In this document: one piece after another, positions 34,394 through 47,144 of the stretch
How positions within the stretch are numbered: position 1 is the stretch's first letter
How the letters are laid out: every line of letters starts with the position of its first letter
Position numbers and translations under genes: made by a program
Source of the DNA: Spinacia oleracea
Lineage: Eukaryota > Streptophyta > Magnoliopsida > Caryophyllales > Amaranthaceae
Direction of reading: 5' to 3'
Length of the DNA: 64,000 bases
NCBI RefSeq assembly: GCF_020520425.1
Contig: NC_079492.1
Span: 145,297,861-145,361,860 of the forward strand
Notes under the pieces: model-generated
The model's input: only the letters and a program-made list of their open reading frames with translations
What the model was told of the DNA's origin: nothing
The model's database searches: none

Positions 34394-37300
34394 TCCCCCC
34401 TCAAGGTGGAGCATGTAGATCTCGAATGCCCATCTTGTGCAAAAAAAACTCAAATTGCGCCTTCCCCAACGCTTTGGTGAAGATATCTGCTAACTGAACC
34501 TTCGTCGACACGTACGACGGACTGATGATCCCTTCCTTGATTGCATCTCGAATGAAATGACAATCTGACTCGATGTGTTTTGTCCTTTCATGGAACACCG
34601 AATTCTGTGCAATATGCAACGCAGACTGACTGTCGCAATACATCCTCATGCCTTGGTCGTGTGTCACCCCCAAGTCGCGTAGTAGTTGTTTCAACCACTT
34701 CAACTCACACGTCAGAGCTGCCATCGACCGATATTCTGCCTCAGCAGACGACCGAGAAACAGTATGCTGTTTCTTGGTCTTCCAAGAAACTGGCGACATA
34801 CCAAGTGACACAAACCATCCAGTCACCGACCGACGCGTCATTGGACACCCTGCCCAATCCGAGTCGCACCACCCCTCCAACTGCAACGCACTGTCCGACC
34901 GAAGTAGTATACCTTGACCCGGACACTTCTTCAAATATCTCACTACTCGCAAAGCTGCTTCCCAATGTGCCTCCTTTAGTGCTTGCATAAATTGAGATAG
35001 GACATGTACAGAGTAGGCAACGTCTGGTCGCGTGACAGCCAAATAAACCAGACGTCCGATCAGACGCCTATACTGCTCACCGTCCGACAGGTCTGGCCCG
35101 TCTGCCAATGCCAACCTATGATTATGTTCCATGGGAAAGTCCACAGGCTTTGCTCCCAACAATCCGGCCTCTGAGATGATGTCGAGGGCATATTTTCTCT
35201 GACATACATAGAACCCTTGACTACTTCGTGCCACCTCTAACCCAATGAAGTACTTCAGAGCCCCGAGGTCTTTCATTTTAAAACACTCCTTCAAGTATGC
35301 CTTAAAACTCTCAAGCGCAAACTTGTTATTGCCCGCGATAATCATGTCGTCCACATAAATGAGCACACTCAGCTGCAACGTACCTTTAGACAGAGTAAAG
35401 AGCGAATAATCGGACAGCGACTGTCGAAATCCATAGTGCGTCAATGCCGTCGACAACTTCTGGAACCAACATCTAGGTGCTTGTTTCAACCCATACAACG
35501 ACTTTCTCATTCGACACACTTTGTCAGAGTGATTCTTCTGGAATCCAGGAGGAATCTTCATATAGATCTCTTCCTCCAAGTCACCGTGCAAGAACGCATT
35601 GTGGACGTCCATCTGATGCACGTCCCACTGTTTGACAGCAGCGACAGCTAGGAAAGTTCGAACTGTCGCCATCTTCGCGACGGGAGCAAATGTCTCATTA
35701 TAATCCAACCCTTCCTCCTGATGATTCCCTAAACATACCAATCGAGCCTTCAGTCTCAACAAATTCCCATCCTCATCACGCTTCTCAGTATACACCCATT
35801 TACTCCCCAGTGCTTTCTTCCCTTCCGGTAAATTTTCCAACGTCCATGTCCCCTGTTCCTCCAACGCGTCGATTTCAGCAGCCATTGCCTGACGCCACCC
35901 CTCATGCTGCATCGCTTGTTTAAAACTCTTAGGAACTTGCCCTTCTTGTAATGCTGCTATATAATGCCTGTGCTTTGACGAAAAACGCTCATAATTAACA
36001 AAATATGTGATAGGATAAGGAGTACCTGAGTGTGATGACGCCGTAGGTGTTTTGTCGGAAGTACTATATTTTTCCCGTATTGTATGTATCACACAGTCTT
36101 TCAGCTTTGTCGACGGAAACTTCGCACGCTTCCCCCTTCCTAACTCCGTATCCTCCACACACTGCCTTGTCTCACTCTCGTCACTACCCGTCGTCTCCTC
36201 TACACCTGTCTGTGAGGAGACGACGTCTGAATCCACTCGACTAGGTGTTTCATGTTGTTGTTCCTCCCTCACAGGCGACGACACTCCCCTGTCGTCACCA
36301 CTGGTCAATGACACCCCCTCATCAGCTCCCGGAAGCGACAACACTCCCTCAGTATCACCTGTAGGCGGCGACACCCCAGCAGTATCACCTGCAGGCGACG
36401 ACACGGTCTCAGGACCCGTAGTCCCACTCTCATCCAAACTCCAATGGTCAAGCACCCCCTGACCATCATGCACCAGTGGCAACACATCCGATTCATCTAC
36501 AAAAGGAAACGTCCCTTCATGAAACCTGACATCCCGTGAGACGAAGAACTCATGTGTCTCTAGATCATAAAGTTGCCATCCCTTCCTGCCAAACGGATAA
36601 CCCAAAAACACACATCGGCGACTCCGAGACTCAAACTTATCCCCTTTACACCGGAGATTATATGCATAACACAGACACCCAAACACGCGGATAGGCACAT
36701 ACGATGGTGGTTTACCAAACAACATCTCATAAGGTGTTTTATTGTCAAGGATCGGGGTAGGTGTACGGTTTATCAAGTAACAGGCGGCCAAAATACATTC
36801 CCCCCAAAATTTTATTGGAAGATTCCCTTGAAAACGTAACGCCCTCCCAACATTCAAAATATGTTGGTGTTTTCTCTCGACTCTCCCATTTTGTTGAGGC
36901 GTCCCAACACACGACGACTCAAACAGAATCCCATGTTGACGAAAAATAATTTTGTAAGCAATTGAATTCAGTACCATTATCACTGCGTACTACTCGAAGG
37001 GATCTATTAAACTGACACTTAATCATGGCAACAAAATTAAGAAATGTCGATGCAACTTCCATTTTATTATTCAGTAAATAAATCCACACACCTCTAGAAT
37101 AATCGTCAACAATGGTAAAAAAATACTGTGCCCCACAAGACGAGGGAGTCTTGTAGGGTCCCCATAAATCAAGATGAACCAATTCAAATGTGCGACTAGC
37201 ACGACTAACACTAACTGGAAAACTCTCCCTACATTGTCTCGCCCGCGGACATACATCACAAATTGTTTTATTCTTCCTAATCTTATGACTCACATGAGGA

Positions 37301-39016
37301 AGTAACTGCAACACTTTTTCCGACGGATGCCCCATCCGTTGATGCCACAAGTCGACCACACACTCCACTGCTAGCACACGAACCTTTGGAGCCCCACGGA
37401 AAAAATATAGTCCTTCCTGTCGATCACCTACGCCAATCACCATCCTCGTCGAGCGGTCCTGAAGAACACACATTTTGTTAGTAAATTGAGCAGCACAATG
37501 TAATTCGTCACTTAATTGAGTTACAGAAATTAAATTGCAGTTCAATTCAGGCACACATAGAACATTATCGAGCACGAAACCATCCTCCAAGACCACCGAA
37601 CCATATTGGTTTGAATTTGCAGGTTGACCGTCCGGCAACACGACCTGTTGATTTCTTGATGTCTTGATATTTCTCAGGATTGAAATATCACCCATCACAT
37701 GACGTGATGCCCCACTGTCAACAATCCAACGTAAATCAAGATTACCTTGCAACTTGTTTGAAGGTCGTGACAAGATGTCAACTATTTGCTGGACTTGCTC
37801 CTTCGTCACCCCAACAAGCTCATGATTGGTTGTCGTCACTGCACCATGCGATCCGTCTCCACTCGTCACAGTGGTTGTCGCCCCTCCTGTGGCATTGCTC
37901 ACGGCATTGGCACGAGCGACACCACTGGTCGACGACGCTGCCCCGCGAGCTACTCTGCCTCCTCTAATCGACGTCCTGCCTCCTCGACCAGGCCCTCGTC
38001 CACCTCGTTTCTTCTCATCCCACCATTCAGGAAATCCAATCAGCTGATAACAAGTTTCTTCCTCATGACCCTCACGATTGCAATGACCACAAAATCTGCC
38101 ACTGACATCTCCCGACCTCGACCGAGCCTTAGTCTCGACCTTGAACGCCATGACACTCTCCGGACCTCTCGCAGCCTTGGCGCGCATGGTCTCGGTATTC
38201 ATAACCGTCTGGTACGCCTCGTCGAGTCCTGGCAACGGCGATTGTGCTAACAGTTGTGCACGAATGGCTTCATAGTGATCATCCAGGCCAATTAGGAAAT
38301 AGTGCAGACGATCTTCATCGTGAATGTCCCCCACCTGCTTCGCTATATTACACGTACAACCCGCACATACACACCTGGGAACTCGTGCATACTGTACGTA
38401 CTCCTTCCATACCTTCGACAAGCGGCCATAGTACTCCATGACGCCCTCAGACGTGCCCTGCTTGCAACCACTCAGAGCCATCTTAATATGGCAGACCCTG
38501 GTGCCCGACACGACGCAGTACCGCGTCCTCAAATGACTCCACAACTCGTGAGCAATATCAAAGTCCTCCAGATTCGAACGCAAACTCTCGTCAATGGTGT
38601 TTGTGATCCAAGACACCACCATCGAATTGACCGCAATCCAATGTTTCATCTTCGTCTCGTCCGTAATGGGCTCCTTCACAGACCCATCAAGAAAACCAAA
38701 TTTGAATTTTGAAATCATCGAGCGACGAACGGCTTTGGCCCATTCATCGTAGTTCGATGCTCCTCTCAGTTTCACAGGGGTGATAACAATACCGGGGTCG
38801 TCGCCTGACCCGAGATAGTAGTCTAGGTCGACGGCGGCGGCGATGACCTTTGGTGGTGCCTCCTCATCGGAACTCATGGTGATACTTAAGGAATTGTTAA
38901 CTCCTAATCTCAATATTCAACAAGCGAAGAAAGTCGCTGTTCTCAATACTCGGCTACACTCTCTCAAATTTCTTGCGGAAAAAAAATCTAAGTTTTAACC
39001 TAGGCTCATGATACCA

Positions 39017-39178
39017 TGTCAAATATTGTGCAATCTCGTATCATTCTCATTAATAACACACGTATATATAGTACAACTCAGTTACCTAAACCCTAGGTAC
39101 ACATTAGGTAACTCACCATAGTTAGGACTCTACAGAATATTCACAGAATAATATCTAATATCTTAACATATCTTAACA
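39017..39178 (-). repeat. LTR (5' LTR of the minus-strand copia element)
   Basis: Second 162 bp LTR, followed by GAGTT at 39179-39183. It contains the TATA-like 'atatatagt' and sits beside the tRNA-Met primer-binding site. Confidence 0.93.
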
Positions 39179-40631
39179 GAGTTGACTTGAAAAATTGACT
39201 TTTATCACCTAAAAAATTAACGAATTGTGTTTTATCCAAATTAATTATGAGTCATGCCTAAAAAAAGTTAATAAATTGTTCCTAATTTATCTTGGCATGT
39301 TTATTAGGCTTATTATGAAAAAAAGTATCAAATTGGTGTTACGTTGATACATAATGTGTTTGAATAATGTGATTTAAGTAACAATTCAATTTTAGAAACA
39401 TACGGTTACCAAGATTCAAAAAATAGTTAATTTATCTAAGAAAATTGGTGTTTTATTTATTATAGTCATTATATGAACAATAAAGGTCCATGCGTACGTA
39501 AAATACTAAAATGGGTGCTAGAGAAAGTTATTAATTTTTGGTAATATTATCGTGGATCAGGTCCACGCAAAATTAATCCCGTAAAAGTTATCCTTATATA
39601 AAATAAATTTAGTGTATAGAAGGTGCATTCTGGATCTATTAAACCAAATACCGTTTTGTTATATTTTCTCTTTTTAACTCGCTAATAGATTTGAAGTCCC
39701 TCTTTGCTAGGCAAATAGGCAAATTCATTTATTTTAACATCTCATTTATGTAATAATGTGATATTTTCTAACCCCTGGTCTACCGACAAAGAAATAAAAT
39801 AATCACTACTCGAATTCCCGTTGTTATAGGTCTAGTTAGTAAAAGTTGATCTAACCTGAATTCAACACAATAATAAAGAAGTTGTTCAAGATTTTCAACG
39901 CATTTAATTAATGAGACAACTCAGTTCATTTCGTTTAATTAAAAGGGTTGACCAGGTTGAAATTTGCAACCCAAAAACAATCTGATTTGATCCACATAAC
40001 TAATTGGGTCAGATGAACCCGTTCAAGTCTCAACCCATATACTATTTTCGTTCCTAAAAGATTGCCCCCGTTGTAATTTTTAGGGTGAAACTTTGAAAAC
40101 CTTGATCATGAATTCTCATTCGCGGCATTCGTCTATAAGAATAATATGGTCACGTGATGTCTTGTTAGATTTGTTTAAATATATTTTTAGTAATATCAAC
40201 TTTTTATAATTTTTACGCTGGTAGAATTAGAGTTGTTTGTGTTTTAATTCGTGTCTTATTGGAGACCGTGAAATATAAAATTTAATTTTGGATCTTTTAA
40301 TTTAATTTTTGACCTTTTACAAATTATAAATATGAAAACTTAAAATAACGCAGTACTTACTTTCTCTTCACAGCTGCCTCATGATAAGGCGCTCATGAGT
40401 ACCTTTTATAAATATAGATCCAAAGAGAAACTTTACAATACATAATTTTAACACACGATTACAAAGATAGAGAAACGTTATAGGATCAATATTGACATAT
40501 ACTCCGTATATTGCAACGTTTCTATCATCCTAGTATTGTCCTCTTTAATTTCTTGCTGAATATAAATGCAGTGGTAAGTGGTAACGATGGACATTCACAC
40601 ACATTTTATTTGAGAACTAAGTACTGCTTAA
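39179..40631. other. Intergenic with a decayed MITE
   Basis: About 40040-40310 is a worn relative of the Stowaway-type family at 26011 (shared 'tgtcttgttagatttgt' and 'aatatcaactttttataatt'). TACTCCGTA is at 40500. No gene. Confidence 0.45.
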
Positions 40632-41973
40632 TTAGTTACCCTTTTGTTCTTCAGTAGTCTTGGTTTGTGGTGGGTAGTGACCATGACCACCGTGTCCATA
40701 GCCACCTCCACCGTACCCGCCACCACCATGTCCACCGTGTCCATAGCCACCTCCACCGTATCCGCCACCACCATGTCCACCCTGTCCATAGCCACCTCCA
40801 CCGTACCCGCCATGTCCACCCTGTCCATAGCCACCTCCACCGTACCCGCCATGTCCACCCTGTCCATAGCCACCTCCTCCGTAGTGTTGAGGTTCTACTG
40901 AAACGTCGCTCTTCTCATCTTTGTTCTGTTCATCTGCTTTGGGTGGGTAATGACCGCCGTGTCCACCATGACCATAACCGCCACCACCGTGTCCATAGCT
41001 TCCACCACCGTGGCCGTAGCTTCCACCACCATGGCCGTAGCTTCCACCATGGCCGCCACCGTAACCGCCGCCGCCACCGTAACCATGCTTTGACTCCTCC
41101 ACTGACTCTGCAAATTTATGGGCAATGATATATATTAGTGAATTTATACTTCGTACTGTTTGAAATAAAAAGGCAAAATAGAAGTAAAATGTTGGAAAAT
41201 AAGTAACTGCTTTCTCATTCACTAACATAAACCACGTAACCAATTGACGGTTGGTTCAGTAGTGATTGAGGCTGAACTTGGTAGGAAGGACCCGTGTTCG
41301 ATCCCCCGCAACAACAATTGGGAGGGTAATGGAACCTATCCACTCAGAACTCGCCCCGAATCCGGATTAACCCTAATGGTGAACCGAGTGGTACACCAAA
41401 AAAAAAAAAAAAAAACTAACATAAACCACGTACTCTGTAGTACTCCGTACAAACATGCATGATCAAATTTGCATGATAGAATTGTATCCCAAATTTTTTA
41501 ATATATCGTTCCTAGCTTGCATTTAAAAAAAATTGTATTCTAGAAATTCTATTCACATCTTTTTTATTTATAAATTTAACTACAATATTTAGAATTTTGT
41601 ACCACGTACCATTTGTTGTGAAAAGAAAGAGGCAACAAAAAACATGAATAAATGTAACGAAAACACAGCATCTCGAGTTCTCGACAACGTAACGTTTGTG
41701 ACTTCTAATTCTCATTTTGTATTCTCTTACATTATACATAAAAATAACGATGTATGCCCTTTAACTTATGGAATTATTTATATTACCGACGGGACTATTT
41801 TTAGTTCATTTTAAATTTACACATAATATAACATAGCAAGTTAAGTACATAGTACGACTTAAAAACTCACGTGTCTGTTCAGTGGCCGACTCAGCTAGCT
41901 GACGAGCTGAGACTTCAGAGGAAATGAGAAGAGTAACCGCAAAGAAAGCAAGAAGTAAAGCCTTAGAGGCCAT
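40632..41973 (-). CDS. Secreted glycine-rich protein
   Basis: Two exons on the minus strand: 41871-41973 and 40632-41107, joined in phase (GT..AG intron 41108-41870) for 192 residues. Exon 1 encodes a signal peptide, MASKALLLAFFAVTLLISS, with likely cleavage after EVSA. The mature protein starts with a short acidic stretch (AESATEQTQSVEESKHG). Two blocks of Gly-Tyr-His repeats follow (GGGSYGHGG, and GGGGYGQGGHGGYG-type units), split by an acidic/proline linker (YPPKADEQNKDEKSD). A short tail (YPPQTKTTEEQKGN) ends it. This layout suits a plant cell-wall glycine-rich protein. In DNA the second block is a tandem array of 39-48 bp units, prone to length change. Its exact role cannot be told from sequence. 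Confidence 0.85.
41239..41415 (+). mobile_element. SINE inside the glycine-rich protein intron
   Basis: A 177 bp tRNA-type SINE (box B-like GTGTTCGATCCCC) ending in a long A-run. It is flanked by a perfect 18 bp duplication, ACTAACATAAACCACGTA, at 41221-41238 and 41416-41433. It is the same family as 60148-60313. It lies antisense to the host gene. Confidence 0.9.
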
Positions 41974-42042
41974 TTTGATGTTAATTTGTAAGAAACTTAA
42001 TTAAGTGAGAGTTGGATGAGGAGAATGGTAAAGAGTAACACA

Positions 42043-42053
42043 TCTATTTATAG
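42043..42053 (-). promoter_or_regulatory. TATA box of the glycine-rich protein gene
   Basis: On the minus strand CCTATAAATAG lies about 70-80 bases before the start codon, a standard plant TATA position for a short leader. Confidence 0.7.
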
Positions 42054-43929
42054 GAAGATATATGATTAGATGGGGCCAATAGTAGGTGTGTCACATTAAA
42101 TGTAATAATCTAGCTAGTGGTGTATATTAGAATAGGATAAGATAATATATATCATACTTTGCAATATTTTATTAATTTGAATAATACTTCGTAGTTGAAT
42201 TGAATTCAATGAGCTTATGTAAAAAAAAAAAAAAAAATAATAATAAGTAATTGAATAGAATGGATTTTCACAAAGATGAATTTGGTCGGTAGAATTTTTC
42301 TAGTCTCAACTTTAACTTTTATTCACCGCATGAAAATAAAACTCAAATGAATAATTGAATATGGATCATTTTGTCAAAAGATAAATTTGGTTGGTAGATT
42401 TTTGCGTCTCATTGCTGCCACTTTAACTTTTATTCACCACTTAAAGATATGGAAGAACACTTAAATAAGACTAGTTGTGGCCGGATGCATGGAATCGATT
42501 TACATCACAAATATTTAAATTTAGTAACAAGTTATACTTACTCCGTATTTATTACATTTGTTACTTTTAAGGTAAAATTAGTTCATTAATAAAAAGTCAT
42601 ACGGAGTACGATATTTACAATAGAAATCAAAACTAACAAATACATAAAAATTTGGATCAAATGAAGTTCTAATTCGGCAAAATCATGATCATTGTAGAGG
42701 AGCTGACAATGATAAATACGGAATACCCTCTTTCACATAGTTGTTTGATAAAACCTTAACAAAGGGGTCTTTCGATTTGCTATAGTTTGAGATTGAAATA
42801 AAATCGATTCAATTGATTGTGACGTAGAACTTGTCAATCTGTTGTAACACCGCACAAATCTTCATTAATATATCAACTTTTCCCGCGAAATTAAAATCAT
42901 ATCCCCATACTCTCACTAGGAGATAGATAAAACTCATTAAATGAGCAGATAAAACCCAACAAATGGGTAAATCAGCTCTCCAACAGAGAGAGATCGAATT
43001 GAGTTCTTATTTCAAACATCAAATCAAAATCTAGAAGAAAAAAAAACAAGAAAAGGGGGCTTATTAGTGGTAGCCCCTAAACAATGGGGGGAGGAGCAGC
43101 TAACTTTTGAGATTGCTAGATATAGTGTACGTACTACGTATATATTTAGGTATGTAGTTTCAAAATATCAACTTTGATAAAAATAAATAAATTATGATAC
43201 ATATTTATGTTACATATGCATGCATGTCAAATTTGAACAACTCTCGAAAATGAAGAGAGTATGTTATTGTTCTCGTGAACTTGTGGGTGTTTTTGTTTTT
43301 TGACATCGGCTAAACTTGCAAGGAGAAAACATGACAAAAATGGTTGAAAGCAACTAATCCGGCCGACTCCATAGCGTAAGTCACTTGACGGATCCCTAGT
43401 CACAATTTGCGCAAGGTTATGCATTTGTTGGACTTGATCTGGCTCATGCGCTCACTTTGTAGGGAACATTTCTTAAACCACTTCCCTTTTCGGCGAATCT
43501 GATGATATTGGCCGATCACGGAGTCACGGGAATGTAAACTTGTGATGAGTAGAACAATAATTGGTTTAATTAGGACGAAAAGTCTTACAAAGTAATTACA
43601 TCCATTGGATGCAACTGCAAGTGTATGTGATGATTTGGCGTATGTCCTAGCTTCGTGTTATCATGCAATAAATGTTCAGCTTTGTACATATTACAAATTA
43701 GTACGTAAAATATCGACTTATCTACATATGTCGGCATGTTGTGCGACGAATTGAAGATTATTTTGGAGGATGACAGATATTTTTATCAAAATTATTTTAA
43801 TTAAATACTCATACTCCACTATGTAATAATCAATGTAATAATCAATGCTATACCAAATGCTGATATAGTGACATGTATGAGAAAAGATGTTAAAAAGGTT
43901 AAAGAAAACCGATGATCCGACAAAGGTCC
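42054..43929. other. Intergenic, no gene seen
   Basis: AT-rich sequence with an A-run at 42222-42237 and the words TACTCCGTA (42539) and TACGGAGTA (42600). Two short parallel stretches at 42280-42320 and 42370-42440 (ttggtcggtagaattttt/ttggttggtagatttttg) suggest an old local duplication. Confidence 0.45.
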
Positions 43930-46483
43930 TCGTTGGAAATTTGGAGGAAGCTACCTTCTAGAGTGGCTTCAAATTATTGGAGTACATGATCAGAAGCAAG
44001 ACAGCAGCACACTTGAGCAAGACCAGTCCAACACCAAAGCTAAACTGATCACTGCATTGCTGACTCAGTTACTGACACTTGAAGATCATACTGCACGTAC
44101 AGAATGATGACTTGGCACTGCTGCACACAGATTGGTGACTTGGCACAAGTTGTTACATGATGTAATAGTTAGTTATAATTAACTTTTTTTACTGTGTTTG
44201 TTTCCTTTACAAACTAGCACACTAGTATAAAAGGTTGATGTTTAGCTGCTGTACAATGTAACAATGAATCACTTGATTCATCAATCAATAAAACTTCTTC
44301 TCTGTTTCTCTCAATTGAAGTTCTTAGTATAGAACTTCTTCATGGTATCAGAGCAGGCTTGAATCCTGCCCAATTTTTCCGCATTTCTTTAAACTGTTGA
44401 AAATTCAGCAGCATTTTTGATAATCTTGGTAATCTCATCCTGTTTGTTACTCAAATTCAGAAAGTAATCTTGATAATTGAAATCAGAATCTTGCTGAAAT
44501 TTTCTATTTGTCTTCTTGAGATTAATATGGCAACAGAAGCAATGCAAGATCCCAATAGTGTATACTTCATACATACATCTGAAAATCCTTATGCAGCAGT
44601 AGTATCTGATAAGTTTGATGGAGAAGGCTACGAAAAATGAAAGAGAGGCATATTGCTAGCTTTTGCAATCAAGAACAAAGTTCGATTTATTGATGGATCA
44701 TTACCCAAACCAGCCCTAAATCATGTTGACTACCAAGCTTGGGATAGATGTAGTAGCATGGTCATGGCATACCTGTTAAGGTCTCTAAGTCCTACAAATT
44801 TTAAGAGTGTAGTTTTTCTGTCAACTGCAAGAGACATTTGGAAATATTTGGAAGAACGTTTTTCAGTTACTTCAGGACCACAGTTCTATGGCTTACATCA
44901 GAGTTTGAGTGAAATTTCACAAGGAGAAAGCAGTATTACTGATTTTTTTCACCAAGATCAAAATGATTTGGGATGAATTGAACAGTGTTAAGTCTGTACC
45001 AGTGTGTGTTTGCACTGATTGTACTTGCAATGTCATTCAGAAGTTCATGCAAGAAAAGGAAGAAGAAAGATTAATTCAGCTTCTGATGAAATTGCAAAAG
45101 AAACATTCCCAAGTGAGAACTAAGATCTTGATGATGAACCCTTTGCCAAGCATTGCTACTGCCTATAGGTTGCTTGTTCAAGATGAAAATTTAGCAGCAG
45201 AGAATGTCTGAAGACCAAGAAGTAAAGCCAATGGTGTTTGTAGTTGCTGATGATAGAAGAAACAATCATTACACTAATAACAAAGTTTATCAACCAAAGA
45301 TATTGCAGGGTCCTAGCAACAACAAATTTGCAGTTTCAAACAAAAGAACTCACAATTCTTTTTTCTACAATCATTGCAACATGGCAGGTCATTCCATGGA
45401 AAAGTGTTGGAGATTACATGGTTATCCACCTGGTCACAGAGGAAAAATATTTGCAGGAGTAATGCAGGGTACTGATGATACTCCAAGTGATGAGAATGTT
45501 ACTCACATTTCTGAGGAACAATACCAACTGTTCTTAAGCCTAATCAATGAGCAAGAGCAGTCATTTCACACAACAAATGTGGCAGGTACATGTCTAATTA
45601 CATCATTTAATACAAGATGGATTGTTGATAGTGGAGCCACTGATCATATTTGTTCAAATTTGGATCTATTTCATACATGTGCTGAGTTTCAAAAAGATGT
45701 CAGAACTATCACTATACCTTATGGTAAGAAAGTTGAGGTCAAACATATTGGTGATGTTAGAATTGGGAAAGACATTGTGCTTAAGAATGTTCTGCATGTA
45801 CCTAGCTGCCAATTTAACCTTATCTCAACTCATAAATTGTGTAAAGATCTGTCTTGTGACATCATATTCACTCATGATAAGTGTATGATTCAGGAACATT
45901 CTCAGAAGTCTTCAGTGGTTCTTGGTAAGATAGATTCAGGGTTGTATGTTGTGGTTGAGGATGACTTGGAGAATAAAAAGCTGGAGAACAACTCAAGTTC
46001 AGAAGTCCTAGTAACAGTCAGTGAGGACATCAAATTGTGGCACTTAAGAATAGGTCATTTACCTTTTGATAAGCTTCATTTAGTGAATAAGTCTTTGCCA
46101 TCTGTTGGTAGAAATTGTGACAGTTTCTGTCAGATTTGTCCTAAGGCAAAGCAATGCAGGCAACCATTTTCCATTAGTCACACTAAGACTTTTCATTGTT
46201 TTGAACTTCCCCACATTGATGTTTGGGGTCCCTATAGAGTAAAAACTCATGACAATTGTACATTCTTTCTTACAAATGTAGATGATTTTTCAAGAAATAC
46301 ATGGACATTCTTGATGAAACATAAATCTGATTATGTTGATATTTTGTCAAATTTTCTGAATTTTGCTCATACTCAATATGACTTGAAGTTGAAGTGTTTT
46401 AGAACAGACAATGCAAAAGAACTTTGTGAAGGCAGAATATTATCTTTGTATCATAAATTTGGGATCAAACATCTTGGTACTTG
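43930..46483 (+). mobile_element. Truncated Ty1/copia element, 5' part (fossil)
   Basis: A 5' LTR ends at about 44342, directly before a tRNA-Met primer-binding site (TGGTATCAGAGC). Its left edge is uncertain, between about 43930 and 44151. Gag follows, then protease (WIVDSGATDH) and the start of integrase (HIDVWGPY). The element stops inside integrase at about 46483; reverse transcriptase, RNase H and the 3' LTR are absent. It is broken, with several breaks, and older than the element at 34232. Confidence 0.85.
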
Positions 46484-47144
46484 ACAAAGGAGAAAAATCG
46501 TCTATTTTTTATATCTCATTAATTCAATGTATACCTAGGGGAAAGATCAATATACTAATCCTGCACGTATTAAGGAAATTGTAATCAGGAAAGTGTAAAT
46601 ATGTTATCTGTACAAAATTCAATAAGACGAAAGGTCTGCGTCTGCAGCTTCTTATGAATAACATCATTGGAAGTACCAAGGAAAATACGTTCCATAAAAC
46701 TCTGTAATTAGCACGTTTACAAATTCACCCTTTTATTACGTTTTAATAATAGAGTTTGTGTGAATAAAACTTACGACAAACTATTTATTCTTCTACAGAG
46801 TACATTTTTTCTGTTACCCTTAGAACGCTAACTTGTTCCTAGTTGGTTAAGGAGTACGCTATATTTTTACACCTGCACTACTAGCTTTTGTATCACTGAC
46901 TTTTGTACAATATTACTTCTATATAGTATATACTCGAATTACCCAAACCAACTAAACTTTTACGCCATACACTTAACTAGGGCTGTCAAAAACTGACCTG
47001 ATCCAACCGTTTTCTGACAAAAACGAAGTGACTCGAAAAAAAAAATCACGCATTCAACCCACATAAGCATTATGGCCCAGTACAACGTACTGCGTTATAT
47101 TACACCCTGTAACCGACCAATGGCCCGATTTGACACCCCTACAC
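46484..47144. other. Intergenic, 3' flank of the P450 gene
   Basis: No gene. AT-rich with scattered GGCC words near 46985-47125. Confidence 0.4.

Larger units (their letters stand above)
34232..39178 (-). mobile_element. Ty1/copia element, near-whole and very young
   Basis: A 4.95 kb element read on the minus strand, with two 162 bp LTRs that look identical by eye and a perfect 5 bp target duplication, GAGTT, outside them. Next to the right LTR is a primer-binding site like initiator tRNA-Met (TGGTATCATGAGC). Next to the left LTR is a G-rich polypurine tract. Parts from right to left: gag with a CX2CX4HX4C zinc knuckle, protease (WIVDSGAS), integrase (zinc-binding part, then HLDLWGPY), reverse transcriptase (YVDDMII) and RNase H (CDSDWAG). 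Short LTRs and order suit the Ale/Retrofit-like branch. It looks almost whole, with about one break. Identical LTRs mean a very recent insertion. Confidence 0.93.

Noticed and set aside
34580-38712. Plus-strand open frames of 60-154 codons
   Set aside because: They are antisense shadows of the minus-strand copia element.
40644-41128. Plus-strand His/Ser/Thr-rich open frames
   Set aside because: They are mirror images of the glycine-rich repeat on the minus strand, which has the signal peptide, splice sites and TATA box.
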